Below are positions 50,514 to 59,836 of a stretch of DNA of 59,836 nt, piece after piece. The notes under the pieces are model-generated. The model saw only the letters and a program-made list of their open reading frames with translations, was not told the origin of the DNA and ran no database searches. The translations under genes and the position numbers were made by a program. The stretch spans positions 1 to 59,836 of the forward strand of contig CANGPN010000013.1 in the NCBI GenBank assembly GCA_947456305.1, in the 5' to 3' direction. The DNA is from Comamonadaceae bacterium (GTDB lineage: Bacteria > Pseudomonadota > Gammaproteobacteria > Burkholderiales > Burkholderiaceae_C). Numbering within the stretch: the stretch's first letter is position 1; each line of letters starts with the position of its first letter.

Positions 50514-52786
50514 GCATAGGCGGCGGCCCCGCCGGTTTGTATTTCGCACTGCTGATGAAACAGCAGAATCCATCGCACCGCATCACTGTGGTCGAACGCA
50601 ACCGCCCTTACGACACCTTCGGCTGGGGTGTGGTGCTGAGCGATCAAACGCTGGACAACCTGCGCGCCGCAGACCCGCACACCGCACAACTCATAGGCGA
50701 CGCGTTCAACCACTGGGACGACATCGAGGTGTTTTTCAAAGGCCGCAGCGTGCGCTCCACCGGCCACGGCTTTTGCGGCATAGGTCGCAAACACTTGCTC
50801 AACATCTTGCAGCAACGCTGTGAAGAGCTCGGCGTTGAACTGGTGTTTGAAACCGATGTGTCCGACGATCAAGCATTGGCTCAGCACTACCAAGCCGATC
50901 TGGTGATTGCCAGCGACGGCTTGAACAGCCGCATACGCACCCGCTACGCAGACACCTACCAGCCCGACATCGATGTGCGCCATTGCCGCTTCGTCTGGCT
51001 GGGCACGCACAAAACCTTTGATGCCTTCACGTTTGCCTTCGAGCAAACCGAACACGGTTGGTTTCAAGCCCATGCCTATAAATACGACGCACACACCTCC
51101 ACCTTTATTGTGGAAACACCGGACGAGGTTTGGCGCGCCCATGGCTTAGACCAAATGTCGCAAGAGGATGCGATTGCGTTTTGCCAAAACCTGTTTGCCA
51201 AATACCTGGACGGCCATGCATTGATGAGCAACGCAGCGCATTTGCGTGGCTCGGCCATTTGGATTCAATTTCCACGCGTGATTTGCAACACTTGGGTGCA
51301 TTGGCATACGCTTGGAGAAAAGTCCACGCCAGTGGTGTTGATGGGTGACGCAGCACACACGGCGCATTACTCGATTGGCAGCGGCACCAAGCTGGCATTG
51401 GAAGACGCGATTGATCTGGCCCATACATTTGCAACCCATGCAGGTGCGGACATGCGCGAGGTGTTGCAGGCCTACCAAGACCGGCGCAGTGTGGAGGTGT
51501 TGAAGATTCAAAACGCAGCACGCAACTCCACCGCTTGGTTTGAGCATGTGAACCGCTACACCCACATGGAGATTGAGCAATTCACTTATTCGTTGTTGAC
51601 TCGCTCGCAACGCATCAGCCATGAAAACCTGCGCTTGCGTGACCGTGAATGGTTGCAGTCCTACGAAGCTTGGTTGTCAGGCGGGCGGGTCATGCCACCC
51701 ATGCTGATGCCATTCAAACTGCGCGAACTGAGCCTGAAAAACCGCATCGTGGTTTCTCCCATGGCCACCTACAGCGCGGTTGATGGCGTGGTCGGTGATT
51801 TTCATTTGGTGCATTTGGGCGCACGCGCTTTAGGCGGTGCAGGTCTGGTCATGGTCGAGATGACCAGCCCAAACCCGACTGGCCGCATCACTCCTGGCTG
51901 TCCGGGTTTGTGGAACGACGAACAGCAGCAAGCGTTCGAACGCATCACGCGATTTGTTCACCACAACCAGGCGCATATCGGTGTGCAACTCGGTCACAGC
52001 GGTGCAAAAGGTTCCACACAACTGGGTTGGCAAGCGATAGATGAACCCTTGCCAGAAGGCAATTGGCCGCTGATGGCCGCCAGCCCTGTGGCTTACGGTG
52101 TCAACAACCAAGTGCCCCGGGCCATGACGCTTGCAGACATGCAAGCCACTGTGGCAGATTTTGTTCAAGCCACCTTGCGTGCCGATGCCGCCGGCTTTGA
52201 TTGGTTGGAGCTGCATTGCGCCCATGGCTATTTGTTGTCCGGTTTTATCTGTCCATTAACCAACTTGCGCGACGATGAATTCGGTGGTTCATTGGACAAC
52301 CGCTGCCGTTTTCCATTGCAAGTGTTTTCTGCCATGCGAGCCGTTTGGCCTGCGCATAAACCCATGTCGGTGCGCATATCCGCGCACGATTGGGCGCCGG
52401 GCGGCAACACCGATGACGACGCGGTGGAAATTGCACGCCTGTTTAAAGCCGCCGGTTGTGACTTGATCGATGTGTCTTCCGGCCAAACCACCAGAGCTGC
52501 CAAACCGGTGTATGGCCGCATGTACCAAACCCCGTTTGCTGACCGCATACGCAATGAAGTGCGTATCGCCACCATGGCTGTTGGTGCCATCAGTGAAGCC
52601 GACCATGCAAACAGCATCATCGCCGCCGGTCGCGCTGACCTGTGCGCGATTGCCCGCCCGCATTTGGCAGACCCGAACTGGACACTGCATGAAGCCGCCA
52701 AACTCGGCAGCAAAGAGCTGGTGTGGCCACAGCCTTATGAAAGCGGCCGCGATCAGTTGTACCGATTGCTTGGCGCTGCGAGGTGA
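50495..52786 (+). CDS. 2-Aminobenzoyl-CoA monooxygenase/reductase (or salicylyl-CoA 5-hydroxylase), bifunctional
   Basis: 763-residue fusion. Residues about 1-400 are an FAD-dependent class A monooxygenase (Rossmann [12 protein letters not shown] at 9-20, DG motif in [37 protein letters not shown]). Residues about 405-763 are an Old Yellow Enzyme-type NADH:flavin oxidoreductase ([33 protein letters not shown], ending [10 protein letters not shown]). This fusion is known from 2-aminobenzoyl-CoA monooxygenase/reductase of Azoarcus evansii and in salicylyl-CoA 5-hydroxylases. The neighbouring imine deaminase and CoA ligase favour the former. It begins the six-gene operon. Confidence 0.85.
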   Translation: MDMNILCIGGGPAGLYFALLMKQQNPSHRITVVERNRPYDTFGWGVVLSDQTLDNLRAADPHTAQLIGDAFNHWDDIEVFFKGRSVRSTGHGFCGIGRKHLLNILQQRCEELGVELVFETDVSDDQALAQHYQADLVIASDGLNSRIRTRYADTYQPDIDVRHCRFVWLGTHKTFDAFTFAFEQTEHGWFQAHAYKYDAHTSTFIVETPDEVWRAHGLDQMSQEDAIAFCQNLFAKYLDGHALMSNAAHLRGSAIWIQFPRVICNTWVHWHTLGEKSTPVVLMGDAAHTAHYSIGSGTKLALEDAIDLAHTFATHAGADMREVLQAYQDRRSVEVLKIQNAARNSTAWFEHVNRYTHMEIEQFTYSLLTRSQRISHENLRLRDREWLQSYEAWLSGGRVMPPMLMPFKLRELSLKNRIVVSPMATYSAVDGVVGDFHLVHLGARALGGAGLVMVEMTSPNPTGRITPGCPGLWNDEQQQAFERITRFVHHNQAHIGVQLGHSGAKGSTQLGWQAIDEPLPEGNWPLMAASPVAYGVNNQVPRAMTLADMQATVADFVQATLRADAAGFDWLELHCAHGYLLSGFICPLTNLRDDEFGGSLDNRCRFPLQVFSAMRAVWPAHKPMSVRISAHDWAPGGNTDDDAVEIARLFKAAGCDLIDVSSGQTTRAAKPVYGRMYQTPFADRIRNEVRIATMAVGAISEADHANSIIAAGRADLCAIARPHLADPNWTLHEAAKLGSKELVWPQPYESGRDQLYRLLGAAR

Positions 52787-52788
52787 GC

Positions 52789-53268
52789 ATGGATTTAGAA
52801 GCCCGCGTACACAGCACCCACCCTGAAGCACTGCGTTTGTGGTTGCGCATGCTCACCTGCACCCAATTGATCGAAAAACAGGTGCGCAGCGGATTGCGCG
52901 ATGAGTTCAACACCACGTTGCCGCGCTTTGACCTGATGGCCCAGCTTGAGCGCGCACCGCAGGGCATGAAGATGAACGAGTTGTCGCGTCGCATGATGGT
53001 GACCGGTGGCAACATCACCCCGGTGACTGACCAATTGGTGAAGGAAGGTCTGGTTGAACGCATGAGCCTGCCAAACGACCGCAGGGCCTGGTTGATTCGA
53101 CTCACACCCGCAGGACGAGTTTTGTTTAAAAAAATGGCACGCCGTCATGAGTCGTGGATCGTCTCCGCTTTTGCCGCGCTGGATAGCCAAGAATTGAATC
53201 AATTGCATGCATTGCTCGGCCAAGTCAAACAACATGCTCTGCCATCAGACACCACGGAGACCCTATGA
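52789..53268 (+). CDS. MarR family transcriptional regulator
   Basis: 159 residues with the MarR winged helix: [48 protein letters not shown] (about 43-90) covers the DNA-recognition helix, then the wing [17 protein letters not shown] (about 91-107). It likely represses this operon and releases DNA on binding an aryl-CoA, as BadR, HcaR and similar regulators do. An ATG at 52789 is chosen; a GTG at 52783 overlapping the previous stop (GTGA) is the alternative. Its stop overlaps the next gene (ATGA). Confidence 0.88.
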   Translation: MDLEARVHSTHPEALRLWLRMLTCTQLIEKQVRSGLRDEFNTTLPRFDLMAQLERAPQGMKMNELSRRMMVTGGNITPVTDQLVKEGLVERMSLPNDRRAWLIRLTPAGRVLFKKMARRHESWIVSAFAALDSQELNQLHALLGQVKQHALPSDTTETL

Positions 53269-54122
53269 AACATTTCATTCCCGCTGACAGCCCCATGCAT
53301 GCCGGCACGCATTCATTTGCGGCGCACCAGGCGCAACATTTTTCCTGGCAATGCGATGCCAAGGGTGTGGCGGTGCTGACCTTGAACCGGCCCGAGCGCA
53401 AAAACCCGTTGACCTTTGAGTCTTATGCTGAATTGCGTGATTTGTTCGCTGCATTGCGTCACGCCAACGATGTCAGGGTGGTGCTGCTGCAAGGCGCAGG
53501 TGGCAATTTTTGCTCCGGCGGTGATGTGCACGACATCATCGCGCCACTGACCCGCATGAGCATGCCGGAGTTGCTGGCCTTTACCCGCATGACCGGCGAT
53601 CTGGTCAAAGCCATGCGGCTGTGTCCGCAGCCCATCATCGCTGCGATTGACGGTGTGTGTGCCGGTGCCGGTGCCATGTTGGCACTGGCCAGTGACATGC
53701 GATTGGGCACCCAACAAGCCCGTGTGTCCTATTTGTTTTCCCGCGTGGGATTGGCTGGTGCAGACATGGGTGCTTGCACTTTGTTGCCACGTGTCATTGG
53801 GCAGGGCCGAGCCAGCGAGTTGCTGTTCAGCGGTCGCGCCATGACCGGCAGCGAAGGTTTAGCCTGGGGATTCTTCAACACCTTGTGCGAGCCCGGGGAT
53901 TTACCGCAAGCCGCTTTGCAACTGGCGCATTCGCTGGCCGAAGGCCCGACGTTTGCACACGGCATGACCAAAACCATGTTGCACCAAGAATGGAACATGT
54001 CGCTGGACCAAGCGATTGAAGCCGAAGCACAAGCGCAAGCGATTTGCATGCAAACGCAAGATTTCCACCGCGCCTACCAAGCGTTTGCCGCCAAGCAACG
54101 CCCGGTGTTTGAAGGTAACTGA
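53265..54122 (+). CDS. Enoyl-CoA hydratase/isomerase family protein
   Basis: 285 residues of the crotonase superfamily. [11 protein letters not shown] (about 43-53) and the oxyanion-hole segment [14 protein letters not shown] (about 74-87) are present, then [17 protein letters not shown] (about 128-144) with the second oxyanion-hole glycine. The region where the catalytic Glu pair sits reads [22 protein letters not shown]; one Glu is replaced by Ala/Asp, so it may be an isomerase or hydrolase instead of a standard hydratase. It probably acts on a non-aromatic CoA intermediate after ring attack. It overlaps marR by 4 nt. Confidence 0.85.
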   Translation: MKHFIPADSPMHAGTHSFAAHQAQHFSWQCDAKGVAVLTLNRPERKNPLTFESYAELRDLFAALRHANDVRVVLLQGAGGNFCSGGDVHDIIAPLTRMSMPELLAFTRMTGDLVKAMRLCPQPIIAAIDGVCAGAGAMLALASDMRLGTQQARVSYLFSRVGLAGADMGACTLLPRVIGQGRASELLFSGRAMTGSEGLAWGFFNTLCEPGDLPQAALQLAHSLAEGPTFAHGMTKTMLHQEWNMSLDQAIEAEAQAQAICMQTQDFHRAYQAFAAKQRPVFEGN

Positions 54123-54123
54123 G

Positions 54124-55293
54124 ATGAGCGCCCAATGGGAACTGCCCTTTTTTGAACCACGCCACCGGGAGCTGGCACATGAACTTGAAGTCTGGATTGC
54201 ACAACAGCAAGTTGATGAAGCCGATGACCGCGCGGCTTGCCGTACCTGGGTGCGCTTATTGGGGGATGCTGGATGGTTAGGCTACTGCGTGCCCAAAGCA
54301 TTCGGCGGTCAATGGGACACGCTGGACTCACGCGCCTTGGTCATCATCCGCGAAACCTTGTCGCGTTTTTCGCCGCTGGCTGATTTTTCATTCGCCATGC
54401 AAGGCTTGGGCAGCGGAGCGATTACGTTGGCAGGTTCACCCTCACAACAAGCTGCTTACTTAACCAAAGTGGCGCGCGGTGAAGCGATTGCAGCGTTTGC
54501 ACTCAGTGAACCGCAAGCCGGTTCTGATGTGGCGGGTATGCAAACCAACGCCATGCCTGCGGCCAACGGTTATGTGCTCAATGGCGTGAAAACCTGGATC
54601 AGCAATGGCGGCATCGCCGATTTTTATGTGGTGTTCGCCAAAACCGATATGAACGCAGGAGCACGCGGCATCAGCGCATTCATCGTGGATGCCTCTCAAT
54701 CCGGCTTGGACGACAGCACGTATTTGCAAGTCATGTCGCCGCATCCCTTGGCAACTTTGCGATTCAACAACTGCCGTTTATCTGCTGAAAGTATGTTGGG
54801 TGAGCTTCACGGCGGTTTTAAATTGGCCATGCGCACACTGGATATTTTCCGCGCCTCTGTTGCAGGTGCGGCTTTAGGCATGGGCAGACGCGCATTGCAC
54901 GAGGCTGTGACTTACAGCCGCAACCGCAGCATGTTCGGCGGCCATTTGGCAGACTTCCAATTGACGCAAGCCAAGTTGGGCGACATGGCGGCTTTGCTGG
55001 ATGCCGCCGCCCTGCTCACTTACAGAGCCGCTTGGATGCGGGACACACAAGGCAGTGATGGCGCATCTGCTGCGGCCTACACACAAGCGGCGGCTATGGC
55101 CAAATTGGTTGCCACTGAAAACGCTTCGCGTGTGATTGACATGGCCTTGCAACTGCACGGCGGTTTGGGCGTGCTTGTGGGCAACAAGCTGGAAGCCTTG
55201 TACCGCGACATTCGTTCCTTGCGCATTTACGAAGGCGCTTCTGAAGTGCAACAACTCATCATCGGTAAGTCTGTTCTTAAAGGCAGCGCATGA
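54124..55293 (+). CDS. Acyl-CoA dehydrogenase family protein
   Basis: 389 residues, normal for a mitochondrial-type acyl-CoA dehydrogenase. FAD-contacting FALSEPQAGSDVAGMQT (about 122-138) and GYVLNGVKTWISNGGIADFYVVFA are clear. The C-terminal half has ARGASVAGAA-like DIFRASVAGAALGMGRRAL, LHGGLGVL and the active-site-bearing final segment YRDIRSLRIYEGASEVQQLIIG, where Glu in YEGASEVQ is the usual catalytic base. It oxidises a CoA thioester with FAD and passes electrons to ETF. It starts 1 nt after the hydratase-like gene and overlaps the CoA ligase by 4 nt. Confidence 0.9.
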   Translation: MSAQWELPFFEPRHRELAHELEVWIAQQQVDEADDRAACRTWVRLLGDAGWLGYCVPKAFGGQWDTLDSRALVIIRETLSRFSPLADFSFAMQGLGSGAITLAGSPSQQAAYLTKVARGEAIAAFALSEPQAGSDVAGMQTNAMPAANGYVLNGVKTWISNGGIADFYVVFAKTDMNAGARGISAFIVDASQSGLDDSTYLQVMSPHPLATLRFNNCRLSAESMLGELHGGFKLAMRTLDIFRASVAGAALGMGRRALHEAVTYSRNRSMFGGHLADFQLTQAKLGDMAALLDAAALLTYRAAWMRDTQGSDGASAAAYTQAAAMAKLVATENASRVIDMALQLHGGLGVLVGNKLEALYRDIRSLRIYEGASEVQQLIIGKSVLKGSA

Positions 55294-56912
55294 GCGCACA
55301 CACCGACCGTTTTGTGCTTGAGCGTTTACCGCCTCGCGATGAATGGCCGGTGATGCTGTACCCAAGCGGATCTCTTCACGGTTCCAGCCCCTTGAACCTT
55401 GTATCGCTTTTGCTTGACCAGGCCATGGACAAGCCCTGGGCTGATAACCCGCTTTTTTGTTCTCCCGGTCAAAGCCTGACATACCGGCAGGCCCTGGCTG
55501 CAGTCAATCAACGCGTGAATTTGCTTCACGCTCATCCAGGTATACAAACCGGCAACCGCGTGCTGCTACGCGGCAGCAACAGCATCGGCTTTGCACTGGC
55601 CTGGCTAGCTGTCGTCAAAGCCGGTTTGATTGCAGTACCCACCATGCCTTTGCTGCGCGCTAAAGAGCTATGTGACATCATCGATAAAACACAACCGGAG
55701 CTGGCATGGTGTGAAGCTTCCCTGGCAGATGAACTGTGTCAGGCGCAATCCACGCGTGATGTTTTACGTTCTGTACTGCTTTTCAATCAAAGTGACAATC
55801 CCGATAGCGTGGAGAATTTGTCTGCTGGACTCTCAACGCTGGCAGCAGCCAGCCCTACCAGGGGTGACGATATTGCTTTGCTGGCGTTGACCTCTGGCAC
55901 CACCGGTGTACCCAAAGCGGCTTGCCATTCGCACCTTGACATCTGGTCAGCTTGCCAAGCCTGGCCGATGCATGTATTGCGCTCGCATCAAGACGATGTC
56001 GTCATGGGTACGCCTCCGCTGGCTTTTACTTTCGGCTTGGGGGGCTTATTGTTATTTCCTATGGTCGCAGGAGCCCGTATTTTTTTCCCTCCACCTCCTT
56101 TGACAGCTGAGACCATGGTGCAAGCTATGTCTCAAGCGCAATGCACGGTGTGCTACACCGCCCCCACTTTTTACCGCCAAATGGCTGCTCACATACAGCC
56201 ACGCTCGGTTCCGAGTTTACGTATTTGCGTCAGCGCCGGCGAAGCACTTCCGCAAGCCACCCGGCAAATTTGGCAACAAGCCAGCGGTGTGAATTTACTC
56301 GACGGCATAGGCGCCACTGAAATGTTTCACATCTTCGTCTCTGGCTCAACTGAAAATTTCAAACCAGGCAGTCTGGGTAAATCGGTGCCCGGCTACGAAG
56401 CCAAGGTGTTGGATGCGAATGGTCATGAATTACCGCGTGGACAAACCGGGCGATTGGCGGTGCGCGGTCCGACTGGCTGCAAATACTTGGACGACACACG
56501 TCAGCACCAGTACGTACAACACGGTTGGAATTTCCCCGGCGATGCCGTTTTTCAAGATGATGACGGTTACTTTTTTTACCAATCACGCGCTGATGACATG
56601 ATTGTTTCTTCGGGTTACAACATTGGCGGCCCTGAAGTCGAGGATGCGTTATTGCAGCACCCTGCTGTGGCCGAATGCGGCGTCATTGGCCAAGCAGACG
56701 AAGCACGTGGCATGGTGGTGGTGGCGTTTTGTGTGCTGCACCCTTCCTATGCGTCTTCTTCTGATTTGGTTAAAGCCTTGCAAGAACATGTCAAGCAGCA
56801 GCTAGCCCCTTACAAGTACCCACGCATCATTCGCTTTCTTTCCTCTCTTCCACGCACAGCCACTGGTAAATTACAGCGGTACAAGCTGCGCGATTTACTT
56901 ACTGACGATTAG
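55290..56912 (+). CDS. 2-Aminobenzoate/benzoate-type CoA ligase (AMP-forming)
   Basis: 540 residues, the typical length of benzoate- and 2-aminobenzoate-CoA ligases. Motifs: P-loop LALTSGTTGVPKAACHSH (start about 201), A5 LDGIGATEMFHIFVSG, A7 region NFPGDAVFQDDDGYFFYQSRADDMIVSSGYNIGGPEVE and the C-terminal lysine loop RTATGKLQRYKLR (catalytic Lys). The benzoate-type arrangement TEMFHIFVSG distinguishes it from fatty-acyl ligases. It probably makes 2-aminobenzoyl-CoA, the substrate of the flavin enzyme encoded first in the operon. Its codons are somewhat less biased than those of its neighbours. Confidence 0.85.
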   Translation: MSAHTDRFVLERLPPRDEWPVMLYPSGSLHGSSPLNLVSLLLDQAMDKPWADNPLFCSPGQSLTYRQALAAVNQRVNLLHAHPGIQTGNRVLLRGSNSIGFALAWLAVVKAGLIAVPTMPLLRAKELCDIIDKTQPELAWCEASLADELCQAQSTRDVLRSVLLFNQSDNPDSVENLSAGLSTLAAASPTRGDDIALLALTSGTTGVPKAACHSHLDIWSACQAWPMHVLRSHQDDVVMGTPPLAFTFGLGGLLLFPMVAGARIFFPPPPLTAETMVQAMSQAQCTVCYTAPTFYRQMAAHIQPRSVPSLRICVSAGEALPQATRQIWQQASGVNLLDGIGATEMFHIFVSGSTENFKPGSLGKSVPGYEAKVLDANGHELPRGQTGRLAVRGPTGCKYLDDTRQHQYVQHGWNFPGDAVFQDDDGYFFYQSRADDMIVSSGYNIGGPEVEDALLQHPAVAECGVIGQADEARGMVVVAFCVLHPSYASSSDLVKALQEHVKQQLAPYKYPRIIRFLSSLPRTATGKLQRYKLRDLLTDD

Positions 56913-56920
56913 GATTTTTT

Positions 56921-57325
56921 ATGCACACAGTTTTATGTCCTGAAGAATGGGCTGCGCCTAAAGGCTATGCCAATGGCATTGCCGCTCGCGGCCTGCAAAT
57001 TTATGTCGGCGGTCAAATAGGTTGGAACTCGCAGCAACAGTTTGAATCAGACGACTTTATTGAACAAACCCGGCTTGCACTGTCTAACGTGCTGACTGTT
57101 TTGCAATGCGCTGGGGCTGAACCACAACACATGGTGCGTATGACTTGGTACATCACAAACCGCGAGATGTACCAGTCGCGTTTGAAAGAATTAGGTGCTG
57201 TTTACCGTGAGGTCATGGGACGGCATTTTCCCGCCATGACTTGCATAGTCGTAAACGGTCTGGTGGAAACTCGCGCGCTTGTAGAGATTGAAGTCACTGC
57301 TGTTTTGCCAGAGATCGATTCTTAA
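56921..57325 (+). CDS. RidA family protein (imine/enamine deaminase)
   Basis: 134 residues, standard RidA size. Typical features are AAPKGYANGIAARGLQIYVGGQIGWN near the start, LSNVLTVLQCAGAEPQHMVRMTWYI in the middle and the conserved Arg in VETRALVEIEVTAV near the C terminus, which binds the carboxylate of imines. It hydrolyses enamines/imines to ketones and ammonia. In this operon it could remove the amino group after ring reduction of 2-aminobenzoyl-CoA. The gap to the ligase gene is 8 nt. Confidence 0.9.
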   Translation: MHTVLCPEEWAAPKGYANGIAARGLQIYVGGQIGWNSQQQFESDDFIEQTRLALSNVLTVLQCAGAEPQHMVRMTWYITNREMYQSRLKELGAVYREVMGRHFPAMTCIVVNGLVETRALVEIEVTAVLPEIDS

Positions 57326-57328
57326 TAT

Positions 57329-58150
57329 TCAGTCCAAGCTGTGCAGCAATAATTGATTGAACGCCAAGTCTTGCTCGTATTGCACCCAATGTCCGGCTCC
57401 GGGCACCACATGAAATGCGCGCAAATCACAGTTCGATAACAGGCCTTTGATCAAATGCAAACTGCCTTGGTACAAGGCATCGTACTCACCCCAAATACCG
57501 ACCACCTGACACTGCCATTGCCTTTGTAACTGCAACATAGCGTCGCTGCGTGCAATGCGCCTTCTGCGCAAGCGGTCACGCACCACATTGTGTTCCTGCA
57601 TATCCAAAAGTTCAGGTGTGATGTGTTTGTCCTCATGCAACATGATGGCCATTAAATTGTTGCGATGCACTTCATCACGTTCGTGCTTGCTCATGCTTGG
57701 TTTAAACCCGCGCATGTTGAGGATTTGATTAGACAAACCCAGACCGGGAATACCTACCAGCACGAGTTTACTAACGCGCTGCGGATAATCAACCGCGAGA
57801 AATCCTGCCACCAATCCGCCAAATGAAAAACCGACGATGTCCAGCGGCTGGTCTGCAAACAACATTTGTAATCCTTGCTCCAGCGGGATGTGCAAGTCAT
57901 TGGCATCTACTGCCCCTTCGGGTAAAACAGAATCACCCAAACCCGGCGTATCCAGCGCCCACACAGAACGGTGTTTACTGAGCGGCAATACATTGCGCAC
58001 CCAATGGTTCCAACTGCCGCTACCGCCGTGTAACAGCACCATAGGACGGCCTGCTTGTTTATTCCACACGTGCCAGACTTGCATTCCCGAAGCTGTGTGT
58101 AGTTCTATGCGCTCGGCTTGGGCTTGAACTTCGGACAAGGCGTACGACAT
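57329..58150 (-). CDS. Alpha/beta hydrolase
   Basis: 273 residues of the alpha/beta hydrolase fold. VLLHGGSGSWNHWVRN (oxyanion HGG, about 38-53), nucleophile elbow GFSFGG with Ser about 109, acid in WGEYDALYQ, and catalytic His in VPGAGHWVQYE (about 254). It resembles meta-cleavage-product and carbon-ring hydrolases (MhpC/BphD-like), which suits ring opening, but many substrates are possible. It is convergent with the aminobenzoate operon, ends 3 nt beyond ridA and is possibly transcribed separately. Confidence 0.83.
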   Translation of the reverse strand: MSYALSEVQAQAERIELHTASGMQVWHVWNKQAGRPMVLLHGGSGSWNHWVRNVLPLSKHRSVWALDTPGLGDSVLPEGAVDANDLHIPLEQGLQMLFADQPLDIVGFSFGGLVAGFLAVDYPQRVSKLVLVGIPGLGLSNQILNMRGFKPSMSKHERDEVHRNNLMAIMLHEDKHITPELLDMQEHNVVRDRLRRRRIARSDAMLQLQRQWQCQVVGIWGEYDALYQGSLHLIKGLLSNCDLRAFHVVPGAGHWVQYEQDLAFNQLLLHSLD

Positions 58151-58176
58151 AAGCGCTGTGAGGGGATGGTTTCAAT

Positions 58177-58203
58177 GCAAAACGCCCACTGAAAGTGGGC
58201 GTT
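58177..58203 (-). terminator. Terminator downstream of the initiator tRNA
   Basis: A perfect 10-bp stem AACGCCCACT/AGTGGGCGTT (58181-58203, loop GAA) ends on the minus strand in TTTTGC. It likely ends the rpoA-rplQ-tRNA transcript or the tRNA alone. Confidence 0.7.
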
Positions 58204-58210
58204 GTGTGTT

Positions 58211-58287
<77 letters not shown>

Positions 58288-58308
58288 TCGTATTTCTCAG
58301 TGTAACAG

Positions 58309-58698
58309 TTATTCGCTGACTGCGGGAGTATCTTGCACTTCAGGACGGTCAACCAACTCGACCAATGCCATCGGCGCGTTATCACCAACGCGGTATCCCA
58401 TTTTCAAAATGCGTGTGTAGCCACCAGGACGGGCTTTGTAACGTGGGCCAAGTTCTGCAAACAACTTGACGACGTTGTCGCGGTTACGCAAACGGTTGAA
58501 AGCCAGACGCTTGTTGGACAAGGTGGGCTCTTTGCCGAGTGTCAACATCGGTTCGATGACGCGACGCAATTCTTTGGCTTTGGGCAGTGTGGTTTTGATG
58601 ACTTCGTGTTCGATCAACGAGTTCATCATGTTTTGCAACATGGCCAGACGGTGTGAGCTGGTCCGGTTAAGTTTACGAAGTCCGTGTCCGTGACGCAT
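58309..58698 (-). CDS. rplQ: 50S ribosomal protein L17
   Basis: 129 residues. The N terminus [20 protein letters not shown] is the invariant L17 start, followed by [25 protein letters not shown] (about 25-49). Ribosomal large-subunit protein. Placed directly after rpoA, as in the alpha operon. Its promoter is upstream in that operon. A good GGAAAAATC site precedes the ATG. Confidence 0.97.
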   Translation of the reverse strand: MRHGHGLRKLNRTSSHRLAMLQNMMNSLIEHEVIKTTLPKAKELRRVIEPMLTLGKEPTLSNKRLAFNRLRNRDNVVKLFAELGPRYKARPGGYTRILKMGYRVGDNAPMALVELVDRPEVQDTPAVSE

Positions 58699-58782
58699 GA
58701 TTTTTCCTTTGTGACGTTGTTTTGCCGGCCGCCGTATCAGGTACGGCCAGGGGAGGCGATGTGAACACCGCTCTGTTTTGTT

Positions 58783-59778
58783 TTAAATACGTTTGGCTTC
58801 CAAGCCGCTTGGTGGCCAGCCTTCGAGTTTCATGCCCAAAGTCAAACCGCGTGAAGCCAACACTTCTTTAATTTCATTCAAAGATTTGCGGCCAAGGTTA
58901 GGCGTTTTGAGCAATTCGTTTTCGGTGCGCTGAATCAAATCGCCGATGTAGAAAATATTTTCTGCTTTCAAGCAATTCGCTGAACGTACGGTAAGTTCGA
59001 GTTCGTCCACAGGGCGCAACAGAATCGGGTCGACCTGTACAGCGTTGCGAGGCGCAGGTGAATCAAACGCAGCGAGTTCATTGCCTTCGAGTTGTGCAAA
59101 CACAGCCAGTTGTTCAACCAGAATCTTGGCTGAAGAGCGCACAGCATCTTCAGCAGTGATAGCGCCGTTGGTTTCGATTTCAACGACCAGACGGTCCAGA
59201 TCAGTACGCTGTTCAACGCGGGCATTCTCAACGCTGTAGCTCACTCGTTTGACCGGTGAAAAAGAAGCGTCAAGCACAATCCGGCCAATCGATTTGCTGA
59301 CTTCATCCGCGTGACGGCGCATGGAGCCGGGCACATAACCGCGACCTTTTTCGACTTTGAGTTGAATGTCGATTTTGCCGCCATGCGACAAAGTAGCAAT
59401 TACGTGCTCAGGGTTGATGATTTCCACATCGTGAGGCGTTTGGATGTCAGCAGCTGTGACTTGGCCTTCGCCGTCTTTGCGCAAACTGAGGGTGACCTCC
59501 TCGCGGTTGTGCAGTTTGAAAACCACACCTTTAAGGTTTAACAAGATATTGACCACGTCTTCTTGAACGCCGTCAATCGATGAGTATTCGTGCAACACGC
59601 CGGCGATGGTGACATCGGTGACGGCATAGCCCACCATAGAAGACAACAACACGCGACGAAGTGCATTGCCCAAGGTATGGCCGTAACCGCGCTCGAAAGG
59701 CTCGAGCGTGACTTTGGATTTGTTGTGGCCGAGTTGTTCGACCTGTATGGCTTTGGGCTTCAGAAGATTTGTTTGCAT
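58783..59778 (-). CDS. rpoA: DNA-directed RNA polymerase subunit alpha
   Basis: 331 residues, the normal length. The N-terminal domain (about 1-230) has [24 protein letters not shown] (start about 25), the dimerisation and beta/beta'-binding region. A linker of about 20 residues precedes the C-terminal domain (about 252-331), with [50 protein letters not shown] and the DNA-binding helix-hairpin-helix. Third-from-last gene of the classic alpha operon (rpsM-rpsK-rpsD-rpoA-rplQ); upstream genes lie beyond the right edge. Confidence 0.98.
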   Translation of the reverse strand: MQTNLLKPKAIQVEQLGHNKSKVTLEPFERGYGHTLGNALRRVLLSSMVGYAVTDVTIAGVLHEYSSIDGVQEDVVNILLNLKGVVFKLHNREEVTLSLRKDGEGQVTAADIQTPHDVEIINPEHVIATLSHGGKIDIQLKVEKGRGYVPGSMRRHADEVSKSIGRIVLDASFSPVKRVSYSVENARVEQRTDLDRLVVEIETNGAITAEDAVRSSAKILVEQLAVFAQLEGNELAAFDSPAPRNAVQVDPILLRPVDELELTVRSANCLKAENIFYIGDLIQRTENELLKTPNLGRKSLNEIKEVLASRGLTLGMKLEGWPPSGLEAKRI

Positions 59779-59836
59779 TCGTTATTTCCCTCTCAATACC
59801 CCCGGTTCGTTACACCGGTAAGGCTGGATGATGACC

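Overview
The window looks like chromosomal DNA of a Burkholderiales betaproteobacterium. The 16S rRNA fragment at the left edge has a betaproteobacterial 5' sequence. The coding style (moderately high GC, ATGA/GTGA gene overlaps, Bug-type receptors, several CoA-dependent aromatic modules) fits a freshwater or soil Comamonadaceae/Alcaligenaceae-like heterotroph. I did not assign a genus.

Layout. 0-0.7 kb: start of an rRNA operon running off the left edge on the minus strand, with its promoter and a boxA-like leader element. 0.7-9 kb: housekeeping genes (uup, a PhzF-like epimerase, a histidine phosphatase, a creatininase-family amidohydrolase, a DsbD/ScsB-like reductase, hemE). 9-15 kb: replication and repair genes priA and rep around an AEC permease, then a low-GC outer-membrane barrel gene. 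15-25 kb: TfoX-domain protein, class II aldolase, selD, a two-subunit indolepyruvate-type ferredoxin oxidoreductase and a DctPQM TRAP transporter. 25-29 kb: SaeE-like protein, cupin, PhoX phosphatase, a 42-residue membrane protein, a PIG-L deacetylase and tRNA-Phe. 29-41 kb: a NodIJ-like ABC exporter, then a roughly 9.6-kb minus-strand operon (acyl-CoA synthetase, LivGHMKF-type ABC importer, PaaK-like CoA ligase, Bug receptor, 2Fe-2S ferredoxin) divergent from a Crp/Fnr regulator. 41-45 kb: RNA pseudouridine synthase, lipoprotein, htpG, LysE/ArgO exporter. 45.3-49 kb: an accessory island with a tandem array of structured small-RNA-like units, gene relics and a NotI-like restriction-modification pair. 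49-57 kb: srkA, a DUF1840 protein, and a compact operon best explained as 2-aminobenzoyl-CoA (or salicylyl-CoA) degradation. 57-59.8 kb: alpha/beta hydrolase, initiator tRNA, rplQ and rpoA.

Functional themes. Two separate modules activate aromatic or other organic acids to CoA thioesters. One (31-40.5 kb) couples ABC uptake to two CoA ligases. The other (50.5-57.3 kb) couples a CoA ligase to a flavin monooxygenase/reductase, beta-oxidation-like enzymes and an imine deaminase.

Most notable unexplained signal: three diverged units about 140 bp apart at 45.40-45.78 kb. On the minus strand each can fold into the same two-hairpin RNA, with compensatory base changes and a conserved 5-nt bulge, behind aligned -10 elements. 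Other new-looking items are a pair of inverted dispersed repeats (7.3-7.6 and 24.3-24.5 kb), perfect palindromes at several promoters, a DnaA box in front of priA, and a small membrane protein under a palindromic promoter. All assignments come from reading the sequence; no database search was possible.
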